Shown here: positions 25,272 through 32,541 of the stretch, piece after piece
How positions within the stretch are numbered: the first letter of the stretch is position 1
How the letters are laid out: each line of letters begins with the position of its first letter
NCBI GenBank assembly: GCA_022749895.1
Contig: JAKIWS010000007.1
Span: forward strand, 1-64,000
DNA length: 64,000 nucleotides
Reading direction: 5' to 3'
From: Thermoplasmata archaeon
GTDB taxonomy: Archaea > Thermoplasmatota > Thermoplasmata > Lutacidiplasmatales > UBA184
Notes under the pieces: model-generated
Databases searched by the model: none
Seen by the model: only the letters and a program-made list of their open reading frames with translations
What the model was told of the DNA's origin: nothing
Position numbers and translations under genes: made by a program

Positions 25272-27269
25272 ACGGAAACCCCAGCCGACAGTGCCGAGGT
25301 CCCCTCCGACCTCGACAGCTGGAGCAAGACTCTCCCCTACGAGACCACGGCGAACGTGGAGGTCCCTCCGCGCATCATCGACCAGGTCATCGGCCAGGAC
25401 GACGCGGTCGAGGTCGCGAAGAAGGCGGCGACGCAGAAACGCCACATGATCCTCATCGGAGAACCGGGCACCGGGAAGAGCATGCTCGCGCGCGCGATGG
25501 TCGACTTCCTGCCCCGCGAGCAGCTGCAGGACATCCTCGCCTACCCGAACACCGAGGACCCGAACGAGCCGAAGATCCGTGTCGTGCCGTCGGGGAAGGG
25601 CAAAGAGATCGTCGCGGCCCAGAAGCTCGAGGCCGCGCAGAAGAAAGAGCAACGCATGATCTTCCTCGTCGTCGCCGTGTTCATCATCATCGCGCTGACG
25701 GCCTACATCATCATCATCAGCCAGGGGCACGACCTGACCGCCGCCCTCTTCGCGCTCCTGATCATCATCATCCTCTACGGACTGTTCCGGCTCAGTTCCG
25801 GCCGCTCCGAGGGCGGCGCCGGCGTCGCGAAACTGCTCGTCTCCCATTCGCTGGACGAGCGACCGCCGTTCATCGACGCGACCGGCGCGCACGCCGGCGC
25901 GCTGCTCGGCGACGTGAAGCATGACCCGTTCCAGTCGGGGGGGCTCGAGACACCGCCGCACGAGCGGGTGGAGGTCGGAGCGATCCACAAGGCGAACGGC
26001 GGCGTGCTGTTCGTGGACGAGATCAACCTCCTCAAGATCGAGAGCCAGCACTCGCTCCTGACCGCGCTCCAGGAGCGGAAGTTCCCGATCGTGGGCCAGT
26101 CGGAGCGCTCGGCCGGCGCGATGGTCAAGACCGAGCCGGTCCCTGCCGACTTCGTCCTCGTGGCCGCCGGGAACGTCGACAGCGTTCAGGCGATGCACCC
26201 GGCGCTCCGGTCGCGGATCCGGGGCTACGGCTACGAGCTGTATGTCAAGACGACGATGCCGGACACCGTCGACAACCGCCTCAAGATCGTCCGTTTCGTG
26301 GCGCAAGAGGTCGTCAAGGACAAGAAGATCTCGCACTTCGACATGGGCGCGGTCCTCGAGGTCGTGCGCGAGGCGCAGCGGCGCGCGGGCCGGAGCGGGC
26401 AACTCACCCTCCGCCTGCGCGAGCTCGGCGGGCTGGTGCGGGTCTCCGGCGACATCGCCAACGCGGAAGGCGCGCGGCTCGTGACCGCCGCGCATGTCGT
26501 TCGCGGCAAGCGGTCGAGCCGCTCGCTCGAGCAGCAGATCGCCGACCGGTACATCGAGCGCCGCAAGGAGTACCGGATGTTCAGCACCGAAGGCTCGGCG
26601 GTGGGGATCGTCAACGGACTGGCGGCGATCAACGCGCAGACCGGCATGTCCGAGTTCTCCGGCATCGTTCTGCCGATCGTCGCGGAAGTGACTCCCGCCC
26701 AGACGAAGGACGGCGGGGTTGTCGTAGCGACCGGCAAGCTGGGCGAGATCGCGCGCGAGGCCGTCCAGAACGTGAGCGCGCTCATCAAGAAGTACACCGG
26801 CGAGGACATCTCCCGCTACGATATCCACATCCAGTTCGTCGGCACGTCGGACGGCGTCGAGGGGGACAGCGCCTCCGTCTCGATCGCCACCGCCGTGATC
26901 AGCGCCCTCGAGGGCGTCGCCGTCGACCAGGGCCTCGCGATGACCGGTTCGCTCTCGGTCCGCGGACAGGTGCTCCCCGTCGGGGGCGTGACCGCGAAGG
27001 TCGAAGCCGCGGCCGATTCGGGCCTGAAGCGGGTCCTCGTCCCCGAAGATAATCTGGAAGACCTCGTCCTCGAGTCCCGCTACCGCGGGATGATCGAGGT
27101 GATCCCGGTGCGGACGCTGCGGGACGTGCTGAAGTACGCGCTCGTCGGGCAGGGCACCAACAAGGAGACGCTGCTCGGACGCCTGGCGGCGATGGTCCAT
27201 GCGACCAGCCGGACCGACGGTCCGGACGGTCCGGCGAAGGTTCCCCCGCTCCGCCCGGCCGGATCGTGA
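25272..27269 (+). CDS. lonB: Membrane-anchored archaeal Lon protease (LonB)
   Basis: An ATP-dependent membrane protease. Walker A is GEPGTGKSM. Two transmembrane helices ([18 protein letters not shown] and [15 protein letters not shown]) are inserted in the AAA+ domain as in all archaeal LonB. Walker B is VLFVDEIN. The catalytic Ser lies in [10 protein letters not shown] and the Lys in [10 protein letters not shown]. The first ATG/GTG/TTG in frame is GTG 25356, but the conserved lead-in [20 protein letters not shown] begins at 25314 and the frame is open back to a stop at 25185. ACG at 25272, preceded by GAGAGG, is the best candidate start (665 aa). From GTG 25356 the protein is 637 aa. It overlaps the next gene by 4 nt. 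Confidence 0.93.
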   Translation, partial: TETPADSAEVPSDLDSWSKTLPYETTANVEVPPRIIDQVIGQDDAVEVAKKAATQKRHMILIGEPGTGKSMLARAMVDFLPREQLQDILAYPNTEDPNEPKIRVVPSGKGKEIVAAQKLEAAQKKEQRMIFLVVAVFIIIALTAYIIIISQGHDLTAALFALLIIIILYGLFRLSSGRSEGGAGVAKLLVSHSLDERPPFIDATGAHAGALLGDVKHDPFQSGGLETPPHERVEVGAIHKANGGVLFVDEINLLKIESQHSLLTALQERKFPIVGQSERSAGAMVKTEPVPADFVLVAAGNVDSVQAMHPALRSRIRGYGYELYVKTTMPDTVDNRLKIVRFVAQEVVKDKKISHFDMGAVLEVVREAQRRAGRSGQLTLRLRELGGLVRVSGDIANAEGARLVTAAHVVRGKRSSRSLEQQIADRYIERRKEYRMFSTEGSAVGIVNGLAAINAQTGMSEFSGIVLPIVAEVTPAQTKDGGVVVATGKLGEIAREAVQNVSALIKKYTGEDISRYDIHIQFVGTSDGVEGDSASVSIATAVISALEGVAVDQGLAMTGSLSVRGQVLPVGGVTAKVEAAADSGLKRVLVPEDNLEDLVLESRYRGMIEVIPVRTLRDVLKYALVGQGTNKETLLGRLAAMVHATSRTDGPDGPAKVPPLRPAGS

Positions 27270-27502
27270 GGAGCACCGCTCGCGCGCCCGCGCACCGGCC
27301 CGAGCCCACCTTCGAGACCCATCACGACCGGGGCGAGCACGATGACGACCGGTTCGTCGGCCGCTCGTGCTACGTGTTCAACCCGTCGCTCCGCTCCAAT
27401 CTCAACGACACGCACTGCAGCCATTGCCGCCACTACCTCACCGCCCGCTGCCCGCACATCGACGAGTTTCTCGACGACGTCGAGGAACTGATGCCCGACT
27501 GA
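27266..27502 (+). CDS. Small Cys-rich protein downstream of lonB
   Basis: A 78-aa acidic protein; the family is not recognised. After ~30 polar residues the sequence [22 protein letters not shown] then [23 protein letters not shown] supplies four cysteines (C35, then C51-x2-C54, then C62) and several histidines, a likely zinc-binding unit. The GTG start at 27266 overlaps the lonB TGA (GTGA), so it is translationally coupled to the protease. An adaptor or regulator of Lon is possible from position alone; the sequence does not show it. Confidence 0.7.
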   Translation: MRSTARAPAHRPEPTFETHHDRGEHDDDRFVGRSCYVFNPSLRSNLNDTHCSHCRHYLTARCPHIDEFLDDVEELMPD

Positions 27503-27523
27503 GCGTCCGCCGGGGCGGTCGGC

Positions 27524-28066
27524 GTGGCTCGGACGCTTCTCATCGGCCGCTTCCAACCGTTCCACCGCGGCCATCTCGCCGTGGTCGAAACGACCCGCCG
27601 CGCCCGGCCGAAGGCCACCGTCCTCCTCGGGGTGGGGAGCGCGCAGGCGTCGTTCACCTCGGTGGATCCGTTCACGGCGGGCGAGCGGATCGAGATGATC
27701 GGGCTCGCGCTCGACGAGGCGAAGATCCGGAACTACGCGGCGATCCCGATCCCCGACATCCACCGGCACAGTCTCTGGGTCGCCCACGTCGTGTCGCTGG
27801 TGCCGAAGTTCGAGCGGGTGGTCACCAACAATCCCCTCACCCGACTCCTGTTCGAACGGGCCGGCTATGAGGTCGACGGGGTCGAGTGGGTCGAGCGGGA
27901 CCGTTTCCAGGGCAGCGTGATCCGCGCGGCGCTGCGGGAGGGAGCCCCGTGGGAGTCGCTCGTCCCGCCGGCGGTGGCGAAGTACCTGGTCGACCTCGAT
28001 GCGGCCGGCCGCCTCCATCAGCTCGCGCGCGATGAAGGGCGTTCGGCTCCGGTCGGGGAACCGTGA
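27524..28066 (+). CDS. nadM: Nicotinamide-nucleotide adenylyltransferase, archaeal type
   Basis: A 180-aa nucleotidyltransferase that forms NAD from NMN and ATP. The HxGH-type motif is GRFQPFHRGHLAVVE (residues 8-22). LLGVGSAQASFTSVDPFTAGERIEMI and IPIPDIHRHSLWVAHV match the archaeal NadM family, including the conserved dinucleotide-site residues. VERDRFQGSVIRAAL is the C-terminal ISGTxIR-like region. The start is GTG at 27524, 21 nt after the Cys protein; the stop overlaps the next gene by 4 nt. Confidence 0.93.
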   Translation: MARTLLIGRFQPFHRGHLAVVETTRRARPKATVLLGVGSAQASFTSVDPFTAGERIEMIGLALDEAKIRNYAAIPIPDIHRHSLWVAHVVSLVPKFERVVTNNPLTRLLFERAGYEVDGVEWVERDRFQGSVIRAALREGAPWESLVPPAVAKYLVDLDAAGRLHQLARDEGRSAPVGEP

Positions 28067-29289
28067 GCGACGAGCGACCCCCGGGCGAGGTGGGGGCGAA
28101 GCGCGGGCGCGGCCGTTTCGACGCGCTTCCGCCGTGGATCGGGCTCGGTACCCGCCTCATCCACGCCGGACGACGGCCGGAGCTCAACGCCGGCGCGGTG
28201 GTCCCTCCGATCTACCAGACCTCAACGTACCACTACCCCCCGCCGTTCTCCGAGGCGGCGGCGGGCGGCGACGTCCATCTCTACACCCGCACCGACAATC
28301 CGACCCACGAGGTCGCCGAGGAGCTGATCCGCCAAGCGGAGGGCGGCGAGGCGGCGCGTGTCTTCGCGTCCGGCATGGGGGCGATCAGCGCGACGATCCT
28401 TTCCTTCGTCCGGACGGGGGATACGGTGGTCGCGCTCGAAGACCTCTACGGGGGGAGTCTCCAGCTTTTTTCGGATCTCCTCCCTCGGCTCGGCGTCAAG
28501 GTCCGGTGGGTGACCGCCGCGGAGGCGCAAGTTCCCGCCTCGGCGCTCCACGCCCCGGCGCGGGTTGTGTACCTGGAAACCCCGAGCAATCCTCTCGGAC
28601 GTGTCCACGACCTCACCGCTTGGTCGGAAGCCGCCGACACGGCTGGGGCGCTCCTAGTCGTCGACAACACCTTCGCGACGCCGGTCAATCAGAATCCGCT
28701 GGAGTTCGGCGCGGACCTCGTCGTTCACAGCGGGACCAAGTACCTGGGGGGGCACAGCGACCTCCTGGCGGGGGCGGTCGTCGGCGCCGCCGACCTGATG
28801 GACCGGATCGACGTCACCACGTCGTACCTCGGCGCCGTCCTGGACCCGTTTGCCGCGTTCCTTCTGGCGCGCGGTATGCGCACGCTCGCGCTTCGGGTCG
28901 CGCGCCAGAACGAGAACGGACGACGAGTCGCGGAAGCGCTGTCCCGCCATCCTAGAGTCCTCCGCGTGGACTATCCCGGTCGGGCGAGTCCACGCGAAGA
29001 GGCGCTCGCGGTGCGCCAGATGCGGGGGCGAGGCGGGGTGGTGGCTCTCACCCTCGAGGGGGGCGAGGCCGCTGCGACCCGGTTCCTGAAGAAGCTCCGG
29101 CTCGTCCACGTCGCCTCGAGCCTCGGAGGAGTCGAAAGCCTCGCGAGCGCTCCGACCGCCACCTCGCACGTGCATCTCGCGCCCGAGGAGAGGGCGCGAC
29201 GAGGGATCGCCCCCGGTACGGTGCGCCTCGCGCTGGGGGTCGAGGAGCCCGACGATCTGATCCGCGACCTGAGCGAAGCTCTCGATTAG
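28063..29289 (+). CDS. Cys/Met metabolism PLP enzyme (cystathionine gamma-synthase/lyase family)
   Basis: A 408-aa fold-type I PLP enzyme. TRLIHAGRRPELNAGAVVPPIYQTSTY opens the conserved domain. YTRTDNPTHEVAEE, FASGMGAISATI, TLEDLYGG-like ALEDLYGGSLQ and YLETPSNPL follow. The PLP Lys is in VVHSGTKYLGGHSDLLAG. The C-terminal SSLGGVESLASAPTATSH is diagnostic of the family. Members include cystathionine gamma-synthase, gamma-lyase, beta-lyase, methionine gamma-lyase and O-acetylhomoserine sulfhydrylase; the choice cannot be made by eye. GTG 28063 overlaps the nadM stop. Confidence 0.88.
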   Translation: MSDERPPGEVGAKRGRGRFDALPPWIGLGTRLIHAGRRPELNAGAVVPPIYQTSTYHYPPPFSEAAAGGDVHLYTRTDNPTHEVAEELIRQAEGGEAARVFASGMGAISATILSFVRTGDTVVALEDLYGGSLQLFSDLLPRLGVKVRWVTAAEAQVPASALHAPARVVYLETPSNPLGRVHDLTAWSEAADTAGALLVVDNTFATPVNQNPLEFGADLVVHSGTKYLGGHSDLLAGAVVGAADLMDRIDVTTSYLGAVLDPFAAFLLARGMRTLALRVARQNENGRRVAEALSRHPRVLRVDYPGRASPREEALAVRQMRGRGGVVALTLEGGEAAATRFLKKLRLVHVASSLGGVESLASAPTATSHVHLAPEERARRGIAPGTVRLALGVEEPDDLIRDLSEALD

Positions 29290-29319
29290 GTGAGGTCGAG
29301 GGAGCGTGCCGGGCGCAGG

Positions 29320-29328
29320 CATTATACC
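29320..29328 (+). promoter_or_regulatory. TATA-like box for tRNA-Thr
   Basis: CATTATACC lies 25-33 nt before the mature 5' end of tRNA-Thr. Confidence 0.55.
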
Positions 29329-29352
29329 TCGGTCCCCGTCGCACGGGCCAGC

Positions 29353-29425
29353 GCCACTGTAGCTCAGTTGGCAGAGCGGCTGATTCGTAATCAGCAGGTC
29401 GGGGGTTCAAGTCCCTCCAGTGGCT
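29353..29425 (+). tRNA. tRNA-Thr (CGT)
   Basis: A contiguous cloverleaf: acceptor GCCACTG/CAGTGGC, D-stem GCTC/GAGC, anticodon stem GCTGA/TCAGC around loop TTCGTAA (anticodon CGT), T-stem GGGGG/CCCTC with loop TTCAAGT, discriminator T. No intron. Confidence 0.95.
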
Positions 29426-29568
29426 GACGGTGCCTCTGTCCTCGTCTTGGCCAGGGAGGCGCGCTCGGCCGGTCCGCTGAGAAGCCCCGGTGAGAAGCTC
29501 ACATCGATGCGGGCCGCGGAGTAAGCGCGAGATATCGATAGGGGCATCGTAACCCGGAGGTCAGGTCG

Positions 29569-29778
29569 ATGAACACGGTGACGGTTTCCCCGAAGTACCA
29601 GGTGAATCTCCCGAAGCGAGGTCGGGAGGAGCTTCACATTCGGAGGGGGGACAAGTTGGCCGTCATCGTGAAGCACGGGATCCTGAACTTCGTCCCTGTC
29701 CGGCCGTTCGACCGGACGAAGGGCATGACTCCGGGCTTGGGCACGGCGGACGTTCGAGACAAACACGATCGTGTGTAG
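29569..29778 (+). CDS. AbrB/SpoVT-type antitoxin (VapB-like)
   Basis: A 69-aa swapped-hairpin AbrB DNA-binding protein. MNTVTVSPKYQVNLPKRGRE followed by LHIRRGDKLAVIVKHGILNFVPV is the canonical beta-strand pattern, and the C-terminal tail RTKGMTPGLGTADVRDKHDRV is the toxin-binding segment typical of archaeal VapB. It starts at ATG 29569 with a weak GGAGGT upstream. The VapC frame follows immediately in the same phase after the TAG stop. It probably represses its own operon. Confidence 0.85.
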   Translation: MNTVTVSPKYQVNLPKRGREELHIRRGDKLAVIVKHGILNFVPVRPFDRTKGMTPGLGTADVRDKHDRV

Positions 29779-29781
29779 GGA

Positions 29782-30165
29782 CTGCTAGGCGCCGCGATCG
29801 CCATCGACAGCCACGGCTGGATTGAGAGGTTTGGCGAGGGGCCGAAGCAATCCCAGTACAATCGTGGGATCGATGCCGCAGCACCGAACCAAATACTGAC
29901 CTCGGTGGCAACGGTCTATGAGGTCTACAAGAAAGTCAAAGCTCTGCGCGGAGAACACGCCGCGTTGGAGGTCGTCGCCGCAATCGGGCAAACGGTGATC
30001 GTCCCCGTCGACCAGGATATCGCTCTCGCAACCGCCGATCTCAGTCTCGAGCATGGCCTTCATTTTTCGGATGCCCTGAGCTACGCAACCTCTCGGCGGC
30101 ACCACGCCGAGCTCGACACCAGCGATCCGGCTCTGAGGCGGCGTCCCGGCGTCCGATTCGTCTGA
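29782..30165 (+). CDS. PIN-domain toxin (VapC-like) with no canonical start codon
   Basis: A PIN-domain ribonuclease. Acidic residues are visible in IAIDSHGWIERFG, SVATVYEVYKKV, LHFSDALSYA and DTSDPALRR, covering the catalytic quartet. The conserved domain begins at about 29797, yet the first ATG/GTG/TTG in frame is GTG 29905, which would remove the first catalytic Asp. The frame runs back without interruption to the TAG of the antitoxin gene. CTG at 29782 is the only plausible initiator. The gene may use CTG, be expressed by read-through, or have lost its start by mutation. Coordinates assume CTG. Confidence 0.7.
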   Translation: MLGAAIAIDSHGWIERFGEGPKQSQYNRGIDAAAPNQILTSVATVYEVYKKVKALRGEHAALEVVAAIGQTVIVPVDQDIALATADLSLEHGLHFSDALSYATSRRHHAELDTSDPALRRRPGVRFV

Positions 30166-30247
30166 CGAACCTGCACCGACCGTCCCGGACCCGCCGCTCC
30201 CTCCGTAAGCTAGATGTCCGAGGACCTCTCGCTGGAGCGATGTGACT

Positions 30248-30814
30248 ATGGACGACGCGGAAGTGCTGCCCGAACTGGTCTTGCCCATGGAGTCTCGCGA
30301 TCACTGCCTCGGATCGGAGTCGGCGAAGCACTCGCTCGTGGAGTACGGTGACTACACCTCGCCGCACTGCCGACACGTGCTGGGTGCCGTCAGCGAGCTC
30401 GTCCGCGAGCTAGGGGATGACCTCTGCTTTGTGTTTCGCAACTACCCTCAACCGCACCTCCACCCCGCGTCGCGATCCGCGGCGGAGGCGGCCGAAGCCG
30501 CCGGCCTGCAGGGGAAGTTCTGGCTGATGCACGACCGGCTGTTCGCTCGCCAGGACGAGCTCTCGGAGAAAGCGATCCGTGAGATCGCGGGCTCGCTGCC
30601 CGTCGACATGCATCATTTCGAGAAGGACCTCTCCACGGGGGACGCCGCCCGCCGCGTCGACGACGACCTCGAGAGCGGGAAAGAGGCCGGGGTCGGCGAC
30701 ACGCCGACGTTCTTCGTCAACGGTCGTCTCCATGTGGGGCTGTACGAATTCGTGCCGCTCCTGACGGCCCTCCAGCGATCCGGAGGGGCCGGTAGCTCGG
30801 GAGCCATTCCCTAG
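30248..30814 (+). CDS. DsbA-like thioredoxin-fold protein with SPHC motif
   Basis: A 189-aa soluble protein of the DsbA/FrnE-type thioredoxin fold: SLVEYGDYTSPHCRHVLGAV, then CFVFRNYPQPHLHPASRSAAEAAEAA, then GVGDTPTFFVNGR with the cis-Pro. The usual CxxC active site is SPHC, so the first (nucleophilic) Cys is Ser. A second Cys occurs in the FVF strand region. There is no signal peptide, so it is cytoplasmic. ATG 30248 is preferred; GTG 30242 is two codons earlier. Loss of the attacking Cys argues against a classical disulfide oxidase. Confidence 0.82.
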   Translation: MDDAEVLPELVLPMESRDHCLGSESAKHSLVEYGDYTSPHCRHVLGAVSELVRELGDDLCFVFRNYPQPHLHPASRSAAEAAEAAGLQGKFWLMHDRLFARQDELSEKAIREIAGSLPVDMHHFEKDLSTGDAARRVDDDLESGKEAGVGDTPTFFVNGRLHVGLYEFVPLLTALQRSGGAGSSGAIP

Positions 30815-30982
30815 GCCCGTTCCGGCCCCGACGCCGCCTCCTGGGCCCGACCGATCGGCCCGAATCGGCAACGGACGTTCGACCGGTAAGCGACGGCGGC
30901 GATTCTTCGACGGTCGAGATTACGGCATCTCGTGCGATACGAACCGTGAAAGGGAGCTTCGAGGGGTCCGGCGCGGGGTGCG

Positions 30983-31690
30983 GTGGGATTCGCCGTGAAC
31001 GAAGCCGACGCGATGAAGATCGTCGTGATGCAGCGGGGACCTTACCGGGTCGTTGGGAAGGTCCCCCTCGGGGTCCAGGTCATCACGCCCAACGACCGCG
31101 GAGAATCGTGGGATTGGACGCCGGGTCGATCGTTCAAGGCCGCCGAGGAATACTTTCTCTGCCGATGCGGGCAATCGAAGAACAAGCCGCACTGCGACAA
31201 CACCCACCTGTCCGTCGGCTTCGAGGGGGAAGAGACGGCGTCCCGTCGTCCCCTCGAACGCCAGTCGGAGCATTTCGACGGACCCGCGATCCTGCTGAGC
31301 GATGCCGAGAAGTACGGCGCCTTCGCCCGGTTCTGCGACCCAGGGGGGAAGATCTGGGCGCTCATCGAGCGGACCGACGACTCCAAGGTCCGCGAATTGG
31401 TGACCCGGGAGGCGAACCACTGCCCGGCCGGTCGCCTCGTGGTGCGCGACAAGGCCACCGGGAAGACCATCGAGCACCCGCTCCCGCCCTCGCTCGGGCT
31501 CGTTGAGGATCCGGCGCTGCAGTGCAGCGGCCCCCTCTGGGTGCGCGGGGGTGTGCGCGTCGACTCCCAGGACGGCAAGGCGTACGAGCAGCGAAATCGC
31601 ATGACCCTCTGCCGGTGCGGTGCGTCGGACAACATGCCGTTCTGCAACGGCTCGCACGCGTCGATCCGTTTCCAAGACGGGCTCGTCTGA
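30983..31690 (+). CDS. Double CDGSH-type iron-sulfur protein
   Basis: A 235-aa protein with two CDGSH-type [2Fe-2S] sites. The first is FLCRCGQSKNKPHCDNTH and the second, at the C-terminus, is TLCRCGASDNMPFCNGSH, each with the three-Cys one-His ligand set. Between them a (4Fe-4S)-mono-cluster-like segment includes FARFCDPGG, NHCPAGRLVV and ALQCSGPLWVRGG. This layout matches the prokaryotic CDGSH fusion family of unknown electron-transfer role. The start could be GTG 30983, GTG 30995 or ATG 31013 (MKIVVMQRGPY, where similarity begins). Confidence 0.87.
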   Translation: MGFAVNEADAMKIVVMQRGPYRVVGKVPLGVQVITPNDRGESWDWTPGRSFKAAEEYFLCRCGQSKNKPHCDNTHLSVGFEGEETASRRPLERQSEHFDGPAILLSDAEKYGAFARFCDPGGKIWALIERTDDSKVRELVTREANHCPAGRLVVRDKATGKTIEHPLPPSLGLVEDPALQCSGPLWVRGGVRVDSQDGKAYEQRNRMTLCRCGASDNMPFCNGSHASIRFQDGLV

Positions 31691-31807
31691 ACCGAGGCGT
31701 CGGAGTCCGGCGGGCCGGGCAGGATCCGATCCCACCCGACGGGTCCGGTACCCAAACCTCGACCGGTCCGGAACGTCCAAGTAGCCCCGGCGGTCGCCGT
31801 TCCGCCG

Positions 31808-32500
31808 GTGGGCTCGCTCGGGATCATGAACGCCGACCGTTCCTCGGGTCATCGCCCTACGCATCGACCGCGTCGGCCGGCGAAGCGCCCGAGTTCCCGC
31901 CCTCTCCGAAGGGCGGCGCGATCGCGGGACCGCCCGTCCGGGGCGATCGAAACGGAGATTCGTATCGAGCCGCTCCTCGACCACCTCGCCACGGTCGCCA
32001 CCGTGATCGGGTGGCACTGGACCGAATTCGGGTACGAGGATCCGGGCGGATCGGCGGCGTCGTGGCGGGCGGACCTCCTCGCCACGCTGCAGCGCGATCG
32101 GGTGCCGCTGGCCCTTGTCGCCCTCGACGGCCCGAAACCCGTCGGGTCCGCGGAGCTCATCGAGCACGACCTGGACTCCCGCCGCGATCTGAGCCCGTGG
32201 CTCGCCGGTGTCTACGTCGCACCGGCCTATCGAAGGGCGGGACTGGGTCGCCGCCTCGTCCGCACCATCGAGGGCAGGGCCGCCGATCTCGGCTTCAGTT
32301 GTCTCTTCTGCTTCACGGAGGACGCGGCCGAGTTCTACGTGGCGATCGGGTGGCAGCGCTACGCCGAGGCGGTCCTCCAGGGCCGGGCCGTGACCATTCT
32401 CCGGCGCGAGCTGAGCCCCTCGGCCCGGGGTTCGTCGCGCGTCGGTCGAGTCGAACCCGAGTGGCCCCCCGGGGCCGACGGCACGGCCAACGCCGAATGA
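31808..32500 (+). CDS. GNAT-family N-acetyltransferase
   Basis: A 230-aa frame whose GNAT domain covers about residues 50-205. The acetyl-CoA-binding motif A is WLAGVYVAPAYRRAGLGRRLV with the R-x2-G-x-G/A signature. EFYVAIGWQRYAEAVL is the C-terminal motif B. The first ~45 residues are Arg/Pro-rich and may be disordered or mark an over-long start. Substrate unknown. Confidence 0.78.
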   Translation: MGSLGIMNADRSSGHRPTHRPRRPAKRPSSRPLRRAARSRDRPSGAIETEIRIEPLLDHLATVATVIGWHWTEFGYEDPGGSAASWRADLLATLQRDRVPLALVALDGPKPVGSAELIEHDLDSRRDLSPWLAGVYVAPAYRRAGLGRRLVRTIEGRAADLGFSCLFCFTEDAAEFYVAIGWQRYAEAVLQGRAVTILRRELSPSARGSSRVGRVEPEWPPGADGTANAE

Positions 32501-32541
32501 GAAGGCGGATCGTCGCGGGCCGCCGGAAAGCCCCAGCCCGT

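Noticed and set aside
29776-29778. Programmed read-through producing a VapB-VapC fusion
   Set aside because: No stimulatory structure recognised; CTG initiation or start loss is simpler. Recorded as a finding, not annotated as a fusion.
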